From JACZYA01 sp965247455 (GTDB lineage Bacteria; Acidobacteriota; Terriglobia; Acidiferrales; 2-02-FULL-67-57), in NCBI GenBank assembly GCA_965247455.1, contig CBDFHE010000018.1, positions 186,001 through 250,000 of the forward strand: a stretch of 64,000 nt of DNA, in the 5' to 3' direction. Positions 25,080 through 32,319 of the stretch are shown here, piece after piece (position 1 is the first letter of the stretch; each line of letters starts with the position of its first letter). A program made the position numbers and the translations under genes. The notes beneath the pieces are model-generated. The model searched no databases. It was not told where the DNA came from and saw only the letters and a program-made list of their open reading frames with translations.

Positions 25080-25511
25080 TCAGGACTGCTCCAGCAGAGT
25101 ACGGAGAAGAGCCAACATATCATTACTGGTCACAATGCCGACCAGCTTATTGTCACCTTCGACAATGGGCACGGCGCCGAATTTGTGCTCATGCATCATA
25201 GCCACCACATCCTTCAGCGGCGCATCGGGGCTGAACGTCTTCGGGTCCTTGGTCATCACCTTCGAGACCGGGGTGGTCTCAAAGATGCGGTTGTATTCCT
25301 CCTGGGAGATTTTGGCGAAGAGGGAGGGAGAAGCGCCCTTGACGTCGCGGTCGGAAACGATGCCCACCAGCCGGCCGTTGTCCACCACCGGCACATGGCG
25401 GAAGCCGCTCGACCGCATCAGCAGGGCGGCATCCAGCAAGCGCGCCTCGTGGTCCACAGTGGTGACGCTGCTCGTCATGATATCTTTTACGAGTTCTAAC
25501 TTCTTCGCCAT
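25080..25511 (-). CDS. CBS-domain pair protein
   Basis: The 143-residue protein is two CBS domains in tandem: VKDIMTSSVTTVDHEARLLDAALLM with HVPVVDNGRLVGIVSDRDV (about 7-57), and VSKVMTKDPKTFSPDAPLKDVVAMM with AVPIVEGDNKLVGIVTSNDML (about 80-135). Such stand-alone pairs bind adenosine nucleotides and act as energy sensors. The ATG at 25511 has GAGGCGG upstream. The spacer upstream of the gene received the ISNCY-type element, which starts 73 bases from this start codon, so its native promoter may have been separated from it. Confidence 0.85.
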   Translation of the reverse strand: MAKKLELVKDIMTSSVTTVDHEARLLDAALLMRSSGFRHVPVVDNGRLVGIVSDRDVKGASPSLFAKISQEEYNRIFETTPVSKVMTKDPKTFSPDAPLKDVVAMMHEHKFGAVPIVEGDNKLVGIVTSNDMLALLRTLLEQS

Positions 25512-25583
25512 GAGTTCCGCCTCGGCCTGTGTTCCGCCCAGCGGAACACAGGCAGCACGCAAAGTCAAGGCACGAACGAGTTT

Positions 25584-26944
25584 TGTAGCTGCAAAGTGAG
25601 AATGTCCTATTTGCGCAAAGTAGGAATGTCCTCTTTCATCAGGGCCAGGAGGGACGATGAGAGAGGAGCGAATCGAATTGAGCCAACGGGAGCAGGATCG
25701 GTTGAAGGTACTCCACCAAGTCGAGCAGGGCTATCTGACCCAGGTGGAAGCGGGCCGGCGGGTGCAGGTGAGCGTACGCCACCTGCGGCGTCTGCTGAGA
25801 CGGGTGCGGGCGGAGGGGGACAGGGGCGTAGTGCATCGGCTGCGGGGGCGGCCCTCGAACCGGAAGATTCCAGCGGCCCTCCAGGGGCGCATCCTGGCCC
25901 AGGTGCGGCGGCGCTACGCCGACTTTGGGCCCACGCTGGCCAGCGAGCACCTGGCGCGAGATGGGTGGCAGGTCAGCCGGGAGACGCTGCGGCAGTGGAT
26001 GACCGCCGCCGGGCTGTGGCGGTCGCGCCGGCAGCGGAGGCCGGCGGTGCACGTCTGGCGAGAGCGGCGGGCCGCCTTCGGCGAGTTGGTGATGATGGAC
26101 AGCTCGCCCTATCGCTGGTTGGAGCGGCGCGGACCTCCCGTGCAGTTGATCGCGCTGATCGACGACGCTACCAGCCGGGTCTGGGGCCGCTTCGCCACCC
26201 AGGACTCGACCGAGGAAAACCTGCGCACCCTGGCAGGCTGGCTCCGGCGCTGGGGACGGCCGCGGGCACTCTATACCGACAAAAGCAGCCTGTTCCGCAC
26301 CACCCGCTCGGCCCGGCTCGACGAGCAGCTCGGCGGTCAGCCGGCCCGCACCCAGATCGGGCGGGCCCTGCAGGAGTTGGGGATCGAGTGGATTCCCGCC
26401 CACAGCCCCCAGGCCAAGGGGCGCATCGAGAGACTATTCGGCACCTTGCAGGACCGCCTGGTCAAGGAGATGCGCCTGGCCGGGGTGCACACGGTGGAGC
26501 AGGCCAACCGCTTCCTGGCAGCAGTCTTCCTGCCTTTCTGGGAGCAGCGCTTCACCGTCGCTCCGCGCCAGCCGCACGATGCCCACCGCCCGCTGGGAGG
26601 CACCCAGCGGCTGGAGTCAATCCTGAGCGTGCGCGAACCGCGCCGGGTGGCAGGCGACTACACCGTGCGCTGGCAGGGCCAGCGCTGGGCGATCCCGCGC
26701 GCCCAGGTGCGAGCGGGGTTGCGGGGGGCGCGGGTGGAGGTCGAACGGCGGCTCGACGGCAGCCGCTGGGTCCGCTTCCGCGGCTCTTATCTCAGCCTGC
26801 GGCCCTGCCCGAGCCCGCCGCCCGCGCCCGCAACCCCCTTCGGCCTACGGCCTACGGGGCTTGCGGGCCCAAGGAAAGGCAAACGAAAGTACATTCCCCC
26901 TCCCGATCACCCTTGGAGGAGGACATTTCTACTTTGCGTTGACA
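25584..26944 (+). mobile_element. ISNCY/IS1202-like insertion sequence with 15-bp target duplication (1,361 bp)
   Basis: The element begins TGTAGCTGCAAAGTGAGAAT and its other end reads, inward, TGTCAACGCAAAGTAGAAAT, so the ends are TGT...ACA with GCAAAGT and AATGTCCT in common. GGCACGAACGAGTTT stands immediately outside both ends (25569-25583 and 26945-26959), a 15-bp target duplication. The left end repeats the GCAAAGTRRGAATGTCCT box twice (25591 and 25614), probably transposase binding sites. Long duplications are known for IS1202-group elements; assignment to that group is by transposase style and end sequence only. Confidence 0.88.
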
Positions 26945-27168
26945 GGCACGAACGAGTTTCTCGCCCGGGCCTCCCTCAATGGATCCACTGCTCGAACCAT
27001 TCCTGCCAGCCCGGCTGGGCGGAAAGCCACAGCCAAAGCATTGTCCCCACCAGCGCCACACCCAGCACCACCAGCGCAAACGCCGCCCCCAGTCGGGCGA
27101 CACGCCCCAGCGCGCTGCCTTTTCTCCTTGCGCGGGCGACCGGTCGGGACACTCTGCGCACGGGCTGA
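25657..27168 (+). CDS. ISNCY-type transposase (reading frame runs out of the element)
   Basis: Starting at the ATG at 25657 (AGGAGG 4 bases upstream), the protein has an N-terminal helix-turn-helix (KVLHQVEQGYLTQVEAGRRV), RLRGRPSNRKIP, and a DDE integrase core: first Asp in ELVMMDSSPYRWLE (about residue 148), second in LYTDKSSLFR, Glu in KGRIERLFGTLQDRL. The family's C-terminal KYIPPPDHPWRR is near residue 420. No stop occurs before the element ends at 26944, so the frame continues about 74 codons into flanking DNA, antisense to the zinc-ribbon gene. The extra tail is an accident of the insertion site. The native transposase is about 429 residues. Confidence 0.82.
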   Translation: MREERIELSQREQDRLKVLHQVEQGYLTQVEAGRRVQVSVRHLRRLLRRVRAEGDRGVVHRLRGRPSNRKIPAALQGRILAQVRRRYADFGPTLASEHLARDGWQVSRETLRQWMTAAGLWRSRRQRRPAVHVWRERRAAFGELVMMDSSPYRWLERRGPPVQLIALIDDATSRVWGRFATQDSTEENLRTLAGWLRRWGRPRALYTDKSSLFRTTRSARLDEQLGGQPARTQIGRALQELGIEWIPAHSPQAKGRIERLFGTLQDRLVKEMRLAGVHTVEQANRFLAAVFLPFWEQRFTVAPRQPHDAHRPLGGTQRLESILSVREPRRVAGDYTVRWQGQRWAIPRAQVRAGLRGARVEVERRLDGSRWVRFRGSYLSLRPCPSPPPAPATPFGLRPTGLAGPRKGKRKYIPPPDHPWRRTFLLCVDRHERVSRPGLPQWIHCSNHSCQPGWAESHSQSIVPTSATPSTTSANAAPSRATRPSALPFLLARATGRDTLRTG

Positions 27169-27362
27169 GGGGGAGCTGCTGCGCGCACCGGGGGCACACC
27201 CGGCCGCTGCGCGCGCTGCTCCTCCGGCGCAGCCGGGCTGTCCGGGCGCACCGCCGACTGTGCCGGGGCTGCGCTGCCGGCAGCTTCCGCAGAGGAACAA
27301 AAAGGACAGGTGGAATACGCAAGAGTGATGGGGCGGCGGCAGCGCGGACAAACCCAACGCAT
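26976..27362 (-). CDS. small zinc-ribbon membrane protein
   Basis: The 128-residue protein has an N-terminal zinc ribbon (CPRCRRPITLAYSTCPFC, Cys5, Cys8, Cys19, Cys22), a long Ala/Pro/Arg-rich linker (about 25-85) and one C-terminal membrane span (RLGAAFALVVLGVALVGTMLWLWL). The function is unknown; such proteins often tether to the membrane by the C-terminus. ATG 27362 and GTG 27365 are both possible starts. The gene is intact but the incoming element lies 31 bases beyond its stop codon. Confidence 0.7.
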   Translation of the reverse strand: MRWVCPRCRRPITLAYSTCPFCSSAEAAGSAAPAQSAVRPDSPAAPEEQRAQRPGVPPVRAAAPPQPVRRVSRPVARARRKGSALGRVARLGAAFALVVLGVALVGTMLWLWLSAQPGWQEWFEQWIH

Positions 27363-27552
27363 CACTTCACTCAGATACCTGATGCCCGACCGGCGGCAAG
27401 TGTGGCGGCGAACTGAGTCCGCTCCGCCCGACTGTACCCGCAGGGTTGGGGAAGTTCCAGTAGGGACATTCGCATTCCGTCGTCGTTTCAGTCAAGGATG
27501 GAATCCAAACCCGCCGTGCGCACTGCGCAGAGGCGCTCATCAGAGGAAAAAA

Positions 27553-27637
27553 TGGTGCGGAAGGTGGGATTCGAACCCACAAGCCTTTCGGCACCGCCCC
27601 CTCAAGACGGCGTGTCTGCCAGTTCCACCACTTCCGC
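27553..27637 (-). tRNA. tRNA-Leu (anticodon GAG), CCA encoded
   Basis: On the minus strand the acceptor stem GCGGAAG pairs with CTTCCGC, discriminator A. The D-arm follows TGGTGGAACTGGCAGACACG, the anticodon stem CCGTC/GGCGG encloses TTGAGGG with anticodon GAG, a long class II variable arm (GTGCCGAAAGGC) follows, and GGTTCGAATCC forms the T-arm. CCA is encoded at 27553-27555 and is followed by six T residues (27547-27552), which may serve as a terminator. It lies 181 bases beyond the secG stop in the same direction. Confidence 0.95.
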
Positions 27638-27693
27638 ACAAAAGGCTATTGTACCCAAGGCCAGACCCGGCGGGCAAACCGGCCCTACTCCTG

Positions 27694-27817
27694 GTAGTGG
27701 GTCAGTTTCACGATGTTGATTTTGCCGCTGAGCCGGGCGGACAAACGGTACGACCGCCCCGTGGCAGGTGCCACGGGGCTCGGCGTGAACTTCCCATTTG
27801 CAAAATGACCCACCACT
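27694..27817 (-). repeat. MITE-like repeat, copy 1 (124 bp), with terminal inverted repeats and 9-bp flanking duplication
   Basis: Both ends show a related 15-bp inverted repeat (GTAGTGGGTCAGTTT and, reading inward from the other side, GTGGTGGGTCATTTT). CTACTCCTG stands outside both ends (27685-27693 and 27818-27826); on the minus strand this duplication includes the last codons and TAG stop of secG. A central GC hairpin (GCCCCGTGGC/GCCACGGGGC) is inside. A second copy in opposite orientation lies at 31321-31501. Confidence 0.7.
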
Positions 27818-28237
27818 CTACTCCTGTGCGGGAGCCGGCGGTTCCGCCAGCGGAGCTTCGCTCGGTGCAGTGTCTTCCCCCACCGGCGCTGCTTCCTCTG
27901 TTTCCTGCCCCGAGGTCGGCAACGCAACCGAAGAGCGCGGCCGCGAGGCATAAACGGCCAGCACCAGCGAAGAGACCATAAACACAATGGCCAGAAAAGT
28001 GGTGGCTCTGGACAAAAGCGTGGCTGCCCCGCGCGGCCCGAAGGCGGTCTGGCTGCCGGAACCCCCGAAGGCCCCGGCTAGGTCGGCGGCGCGCCCGCTC
28101 TGCAACAGCACCACCAGCACCAGCAGCAGGCAGACCAGAATGTGGAAGGTCGTCAAAACCGGCTGGTACCAGGTCCCCAGGTAGAAAATGCCCGCGGTCA
28201 GAACTGCGGCCGTACCCCAATAAGCTTTCTCACTCAT
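27818..28237 (-). CDS. secG: preprotein translocase subunit SecG
   Basis: The 139-residue protein has the SecG signature: the membrane segment ILVCLLLVLVVLLQSG, then the glycine-rich cytoplasmic loop DLAGAFGGSGSQTAFGPRG (about 53-71), and a second span FLAIVFMVSSLVLAVYA. The C-terminal tail is Ala/Pro/Glu-rich. The N-terminus has an extra hydrophobic stretch (AVLTAGIFYLGTWY) not usual in SecG; the true start may be further in, though no better codon with a ribosome site is seen. SecG joins SecYE to help SecA-driven export. Its gene ends in the 9-bp duplicated sequence flanking the repeat. Confidence 0.92.
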   Translation of the reverse strand: MSEKAYWGTAAVLTAGIFYLGTWYQPVLTTFHILVCLLLVLVVLLQSGRAADLAGAFGGSGSQTAFGPRGAATLLSRATTFLAIVFMVSSLVLAVYASRPRSSVALPTSGQETEEAAPVGEDTAPSEAPLAEPPAPAQE

Positions 28238-28240
28238 AGG

Positions 28241-28990
28241 CTAAAAATTCACGATGGCGGCGAAGGATTCCGGCTCCAGGCTGGCGCCGCCCACCAAGCC
28301 TCCGTCAATCTCCCTCTGAGCCATCAAGCCTTTGACGTTGTCGGGCTTGACGCTCCCGCCGTAGAGAATTCGCAGTTCCTGAGCCGCTGGCGCGCCGAAG
28401 CGCTCCTCCGCCTGCCGGCGAAGGAAGCGGTGGGCGGCGGCGGCCAACTCGGGCGTAGCAGTCTGCCCGGTGCCGATGGCCCACACCGGCTCGTACGCAA
28501 CGATGATACGAGAGAACTGAGTAGCGGTCAACGCGTTGCAGGCGCCCAGGAACTGCCGGGCCAGAACCGCTTCGGTAGCCTTGGCCTCCCGCTCCTGCAA
28601 GGTTTCGCCCACACAGACAATCGGGGTCAGGCCGGCGCTGAGCACGGCCAGGAGCTTGCGGCTGACGTTCTCGTCGGTTTCGTGGAAATACTGGCGGCGC
28701 TCGGAGTGGCCGACAATCACGTGCTGGCAGCCGGCCTCGGCCAGCATCGCTGCGGTCACTTCGCCGGTGTAGGCGCCCTTCTTCTCCCAGAACACGTCCT
28801 GGGCGCCGATGGCGATGTTGGTGTTGCGGGTGGCCGCCACCGCCGCCCCCAGCGAAGTGAAGGGCGGGCAGACCACGATCTCGCAGTGGCTGGACTGCGC
28901 CACCAGCGGCTTGAACTTCTCCAAGAACGCGCGAGTCTCGGCCTGCGTCTTGTGCAGTTTCCAATTGGCGGCCAGGACGGGGCGTCGCAT
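28241..28990 (-). CDS. tpiA: triosephosphate isomerase
   Basis: The 249-residue protein interconverts glyceraldehyde 3-phosphate and dihydroxyacetone phosphate. Catalytic residues are seen in ANWKLH (Asn9 and Lys11, counting from the ATG at 28990), His97-type VIVGHSERR and the active-site Glu in VAYEPVWAIGTG (loop 6). The C-terminal phosphate-binding ILYGGSV and GLVGGASLEP are intact. Length and motifs are normal. It follows pgk by 4 bases and precedes secG by 3 bases, so the three are co-transcribed. Confidence 0.96.
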   Translation of the reverse strand: MRRPVLAANWKLHKTQAETRAFLEKFKPLVAQSSHCEIVVCPPFTSLGAAVAATRNTNIAIGAQDVFWEKKGAYTGEVTAAMLAEAGCQHVIVGHSERRQYFHETDENVSRKLLAVLSAGLTPIVCVGETLQEREAKATEAVLARQFLGACNALTATQFSRIIVAYEPVWAIGTGQTATPELAAAAHRFLRRQAEERFGAPAAQELRILYGGSVKPDNVKGLMAQREIDGGLVGGASLEPESFAAIVNF

Positions 28991-28994
28991 GGGG

Positions 28995-30182
28995 TCACTT
29001 TTTCTCCGTCAAGGCTTCTACGCCGGGCAGCGTGCGTCCGGCGAGGAACTCCAACGAAGCGCCGCCGCCGGTGGAGATGTGGCGAATCTGCTCGGCCACG
29101 CCGGCCTGCTTGACCGCGGCAATAGAATCGCCGCCACCCACGATGGAAAGCGCGCTGGATTCGCCCACTGCGCGCGCCACCCAAACCGTTCCCTGCGCGA
29201 AGGGCTCGCATTCAAAAACGCCCATGGGCCCGTTCCACACGATGGTCTTGGCGTCCAACAGCGCCGAGCAAAACGCTTCCACCGTGCGCTTGCCGATGTC
29301 GAGCCCCATTTTGTCGTCGGGGACGGATTCTCCCTCGGTCAGAGTCGGCTCCGCGTCCGGGCCGATCTTTTCGGCCACCACGTGATCCAGCGGCAGCAGA
29401 ACCTTCACGTTGCGGCGCTCGGCTTCGACGAGCAACTGGCGGGCCAGCTCCACCTTGTCGTCTTCCACCAAAGAGCGGCCCACCGGCACGCCTTTGGCCT
29501 TGAGGAAGGTGTAGGCCATGCCACCGCCGACCAGGAGCGTATCCACCAGCTTGAGCAGGTTTGCGATGATGCCGATCTTGCCCGAAACCTTGGCGCCGCC
29601 CAGCACCGCCACGAAGGGATGCTCGGGCTCGGCGACGACTTTGCCCAGGTAGGTGAGCTCGTTCTCCAGTAGGAAACCGGCGGCCGAGCTCCAGACCAAC
29701 CGGGTGATGCCGACGGTGGAAGCGTGGGCGCGGTGCGCCGAGCCAAAAGCGTCGTTGACGTAGAGGTCGCACAGGCGGGCGAGCGCGCGGGAGAACTGCA
29801 GGTCGTTGGCTTCTTCTTCGGGATGGAAGCGCAGGTTCTCCAGCAGCAAGACCTGGTGGTCTCGGAGTCCGAATACCATCTGTTCGACTTCTTCCCCGAC
29901 ACAATCGGAGGCAAAGCCGACCGGAGTTTTCAGCAACTCGTTCAGCCGCTCGGCCACCGGCCGCAGGCTCAACTCCGGTTTCCGCTTCCCCTTGGGACGG
30001 CCCAAATGCGAGGCCAGGATGATGCGGGCGCCCTGCTTGCGCGCGTACTCCAAGGTGGGCAAGGAAGCGCGGATGCGCGTATCGTCAGCCACCTTCCCAT
30101 CCCGCAAGGGAACGTTGAAGTCCACCCGAACGAACACCCGGCGGCTGGGCAACTCCAGGTCGCGGATGGAAAGCTTGGGCAT
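28995..30182 (-). CDS. pgk: phosphoglycerate kinase
   Basis: The 395-residue kinase transfers the acyl phosphate of 1,3-bisphosphoglycerate to ADP. The N-terminal substrate basic patch is present (VFVRVDFNVPL, LASHLGRPKG, ENLRFHPEEE). The C-terminal nucleotide half has ALLGGAKVSGKI-type VLGGAKVSGKIGI and VGGGDSIAAV, ending with the STGGGASLEFLAG motif. It lies 22 bases downstream of gap and 4 bases upstream of tpiA in the glycolytic operon. Confidence 0.96.
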   Translation of the reverse strand: MPKLSIRDLELPSRRVFVRVDFNVPLRDGKVADDTRIRASLPTLEYARKQGARIILASHLGRPKGKRKPELSLRPVAERLNELLKTPVGFASDCVGEEVEQMVFGLRDHQVLLLENLRFHPEEEANDLQFSRALARLCDLYVNDAFGSAHRAHASTVGITRLVWSSAAGFLLENELTYLGKVVAEPEHPFVAVLGGAKVSGKIGIIANLLKLVDTLLVGGGMAYTFLKAKGVPVGRSLVEDDKVELARQLLVEAERRNVKVLLPLDHVVAEKIGPDAEPTLTEGESVPDDKMGLDIGKRTVEAFCSALLDAKTIVWNGPMGVFECEPFAQGTVWVARAVGESSALSIVGGGDSIAAVKQAGVAEQIRHISTGGGASLEFLAGRTLPGVEALTEKK

Positions 30183-30204
30183 GAGCGAAGGCGCACCCGG
30201 CGAG

Positions 30205-31209
30205 CTAGAAGCGCTGGGCCAGGAATTTGATCAGGTCCACGACGCGGCAGGAGTAGCCCCACTCGTTGTCGTACCAAGCCAGCACCTTGACACAGGTACC
30301 GGCCACTACGCGGGTGTAGCCGGCGTCGTAGATGGCCGAGTGCGGATTGCCGCGGAAGTCGATGGAAACCAACTCGTCGTCACTATAAGCGAGGATACCT
30401 TTCAAGGGGCCGGCGGCGGCTTGCTGAAAAGACTGGTGCACCGCTTCCACGGTGGTTTTTTTCTGGACCGTCACGGTCAGGTCCACCACCGAGACGTTGG
30501 GCGTGGGTACGCGCAAAGCGAAGCCGTCGAGCTTGCCTTTCAGCTCAGGAATGACCAGGTGCAGCGCCTTGGCTGCGCCAGTGCTAGTGGGAATCATGGA
30601 CATCGCGGCGGCCCGCGCGCGGCGCAAGTCCTTGTGGGGGAGGTCGAGCAGGTGTTGGTCGTTGGTGTAGGAGTGCACGGTGGTCATGGTTCCGTGCACG
30701 ATGCCGAGCGTGTCGTTCAACACCTTGACCACCGGCGCCAGACAATTGGTGGTGCAGGAGGCGTTGGAAACTATGTGGTGCTTGCCGGGGTCGTAGGTGT
30801 TGTCGTTCACGCCCAGCACCAGGGTGTGGTCGGGATCGGTGGCGGGCGCGGAGATGATGACTTTCTTCACCGTGTCGCGCAGGTGCTTGGCCGCCAGCGG
30901 GCCTTTGGTGAAAAGCCCGGTGGACTCCACCACGATTTCCGCGCCCACGGATTTCCAGTCCAGCTCTGCCGGGTCCCTGACTTTGAACACTCGAATGGAG
31001 TGGCCGTCCACTTGGATGCTGTCTTCCTTCGACTGGACTTGTGCGTCGAGGTTGCCCAGCACCGAGTCGTACTTGAGCAGATGCGCCAGCGTGCGCGGGT
31101 CGGTGATGTCATTGACCGCGACAATGTCCACGCCGGCATCGTCCATAGCGGCGCGGTAGATGTTGCGCCCGATGCGGCCGAAGCCGTTGATGCCTACCTT
31201 GACAGCCAT
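30205..31209 (-). CDS. gap: glyceraldehyde-3-phosphate dehydrogenase, type I
   Basis: The 334-residue dehydrogenase begins with the NAD-binding GINGFGRIGRNIYRAA. The catalytic cysteine is in SNASCTTNCLAP (about residue 151) and the paired histidine is in the VHSYTNDQ block that follows. The substrate-binding MIPTSTGAAKAL and the C-terminal YDNEWGYSCRVVDL are standard. It is the first gene of the gap-pgk-tpiA-secG operon; a sigma70-type promoter lies at 31274-31303 upstream. Confidence 0.96.
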   Translation of the reverse strand: MAVKVGINGFGRIGRNIYRAAMDDAGVDIVAVNDITDPRTLAHLLKYDSVLGNLDAQVQSKEDSIQVDGHSIRVFKVRDPAELDWKSVGAEIVVESTGLFTKGPLAAKHLRDTVKKVIISAPATDPDHTLVLGVNDNTYDPGKHHIVSNASCTTNCLAPVVKVLNDTLGIVHGTMTTVHSYTNDQHLLDLPHKDLRRARAAAMSMIPTSTGAAKALHLVIPELKGKLDGFALRVPTPNVSVVDLTVTVQKKTTVEAVHQSFQQAAAGPLKGILAYSDDELVSIDFRGNPHSAIYDAGYTRVVAGTCVKVLAWYDNEWGYSCRVVDLIKFLAQRF

Positions 31210-31273
31210 AGCGCCTCCCGATGAAAGCTAACTCCCCCGCGAAGAGAAACAAGCGACTTAAGTGCGGTCGGGT

Positions 31274-31303
31274 ATCATAAACCGCTGGCCGGAAAAGGGT
31301 CAA
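31274..31303 (-). promoter_or_regulatory. sigma70-type promoter for gap
   Basis: On the minus strand TTGACC (31298-31303) and TATGAT (31274-31279) are 18 bases apart, 64 bases before the gap start at 31209. Copy 2 of the MITE-like repeat begins 18 bases upstream of the -35 box. Confidence 0.6.
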
Positions 31304-31320
31304 ATCGGCAGGGGGCGGGC

Positions 31321-31501
31321 AGTGAGATTTTCTGAAAATGGGAAGCTCACGCTGAGCCCCGTGGCCTGTCCTGAGCAGAGTCGAAGGGCACCTGCCACGG
31401 GGCGCTTGTGCCGCTTTTCCGCCCGGCGGCAGGTGCCTGCCTACCGCAGGCAGGCCGCCGGGCTCAGCGACAAATATCAAATCGTGAAACTGACGCACTA
31501 C
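31321..31501 (+). repeat. MITE-like repeat, copy 2, carrying two nested insertions
   Basis: This copy aligns with copy 1 over AATGGGAAGYTCACG, the GAGCCCCGTGGC/GCCACGGGGCG hairpin and ATCGTGAAACTGAC. It contains 24 extra bases at 31366-31389 and about 36 extra bases at 31428-31463, both absent from copy 1. The second insert is itself palindromic (CCTGCCT/AGGCAGG within GCCCGGCGG/CCGCCGGGC). GGGCGGG stands on both sides of the element (31313-31319 and 31504-31510), a possible target duplication. It is in the opposite orientation to copy 1. Confidence 0.7.
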
Positions 31502-31515
31502 CCGGGCGGGAGAAA

Positions 31516-32319
31516 CTATTTGAATTCTTTAATTTCCACCACTTCCTCGCCCACGAAAGTGACGAAAGTGAGGAAGGGCGGGTTGCCGTAAATCCAGTCC
31601 TCGGTCTCCTGCCCGTTTTCTTCTTCCCGCACTTTGCTCAGCGGTTGGCCCAGAGCGGCCAGCACCATTTCCCGGTCCATGCCCACCACCGCTTTTTTCT
31701 GCTTAATGGCCTCTCTGAACTCCTCCGGGATGGTTTCGATCCACGGGAGGATCGCCGACCGCCGACCGAACTCGAACACCCCCTGCATGAGCTGCTTCAC
31801 GTCATCCGGGGTGAGGTCGGGCACCCGGCGGGGAAATCGCAAGCGGACCCAGGAACCGCGCCCGAGCTGCGAACCCTCGCGCCGGGAGCCGCCGGTAGGC
31901 ACATTGGTTCCTCCCAGGGGTCCCCCGGCGGTCACGGTGACGCGCTGGTACCACTTGGTCTTTTTCTTGCCGCCGCCGTTGATCTCGAACAGGATGTGGT
32001 TCTTTTTGATCTTCAGGTCGGTGATCTGAACAATCTCGCCGGTGGGGAGCACCATGCCCCGGTTGGCCAACAGGCGACGCAGGCCCTCCTCGTTCACCTT
32101 GCCGGTGCCATCCACCTCAACCGCTTCTTTTTCCTTCCGAGAGGCCGGCAAGGGCTTCTGCAAGGTGACGTACTCGCGCGACACTTCGCGAACGATCGCC
32201 AGGCGGTTCTCGATGGTCAGCTTTTGGTTGGCGGGCGCAGCCGCGGCCTGGTTGGCCACTGCCGCGCCAGCGAAAAGCAGCAGCCCCAGGCAGGCAAGCT
32301 TGATGGCGCCGTACTTCAT
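31516..32319 (-). CDS. exported protein with BamE/SmpA-like C-terminus
   Basis: The 267-residue protein has a signal peptide (KYGAIKLACLGLLLFAGAAVANQAAAA). The middle half (TLQKPLPASRKEK, GTGKVNEEGLRRLLANRGMV) has no family I recognise. The last 60 residues (VVGMDREMVLAALGQPLSKVREEENG, then TEDWIYGNPPFLTFVTFVGEEVVEI) have the small-protein-A look: a helix that follows a hydrophobic G-M-xxxxVxxxLGxP motif and then paired strands, as in BamE. Its start overlaps the upstream protease by 4 bases, and the operon is tdk to this gene. A cell-envelope assembly role is possible. Confidence 0.6.
   Translation of the reverse strand: MKYGAIKLACLGLLLFAGAAVANQAAAAPANQKLTIENRLAIVREVSREYVTLQKPLPASRKEKEAVEVDGTGKVNEEGLRRLLANRGMVLPTGEIVQITDLKIKKNHILFEINGGGKKKTKWYQRVTVTAGGPLGGTNVPTGGSRREGSQLGRGSWVRLRFPRRVPDLTPDDVKQLMQGVFEFGRRSAILPWIETIPEEFREAIKQKKAVVGMDREMVLAALGQPLSKVREEENGQETEDWIYGNPPFLTFVTFVGEEVVEIKEFK

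Noticed and set aside
25596..26942. 448-codon second frame in the ISNCY-type element
   Set aside because: Pro/Arg/Gly-rich out-of-phase reading of the transposase; catalytic motifs are only in the 25657 frame.
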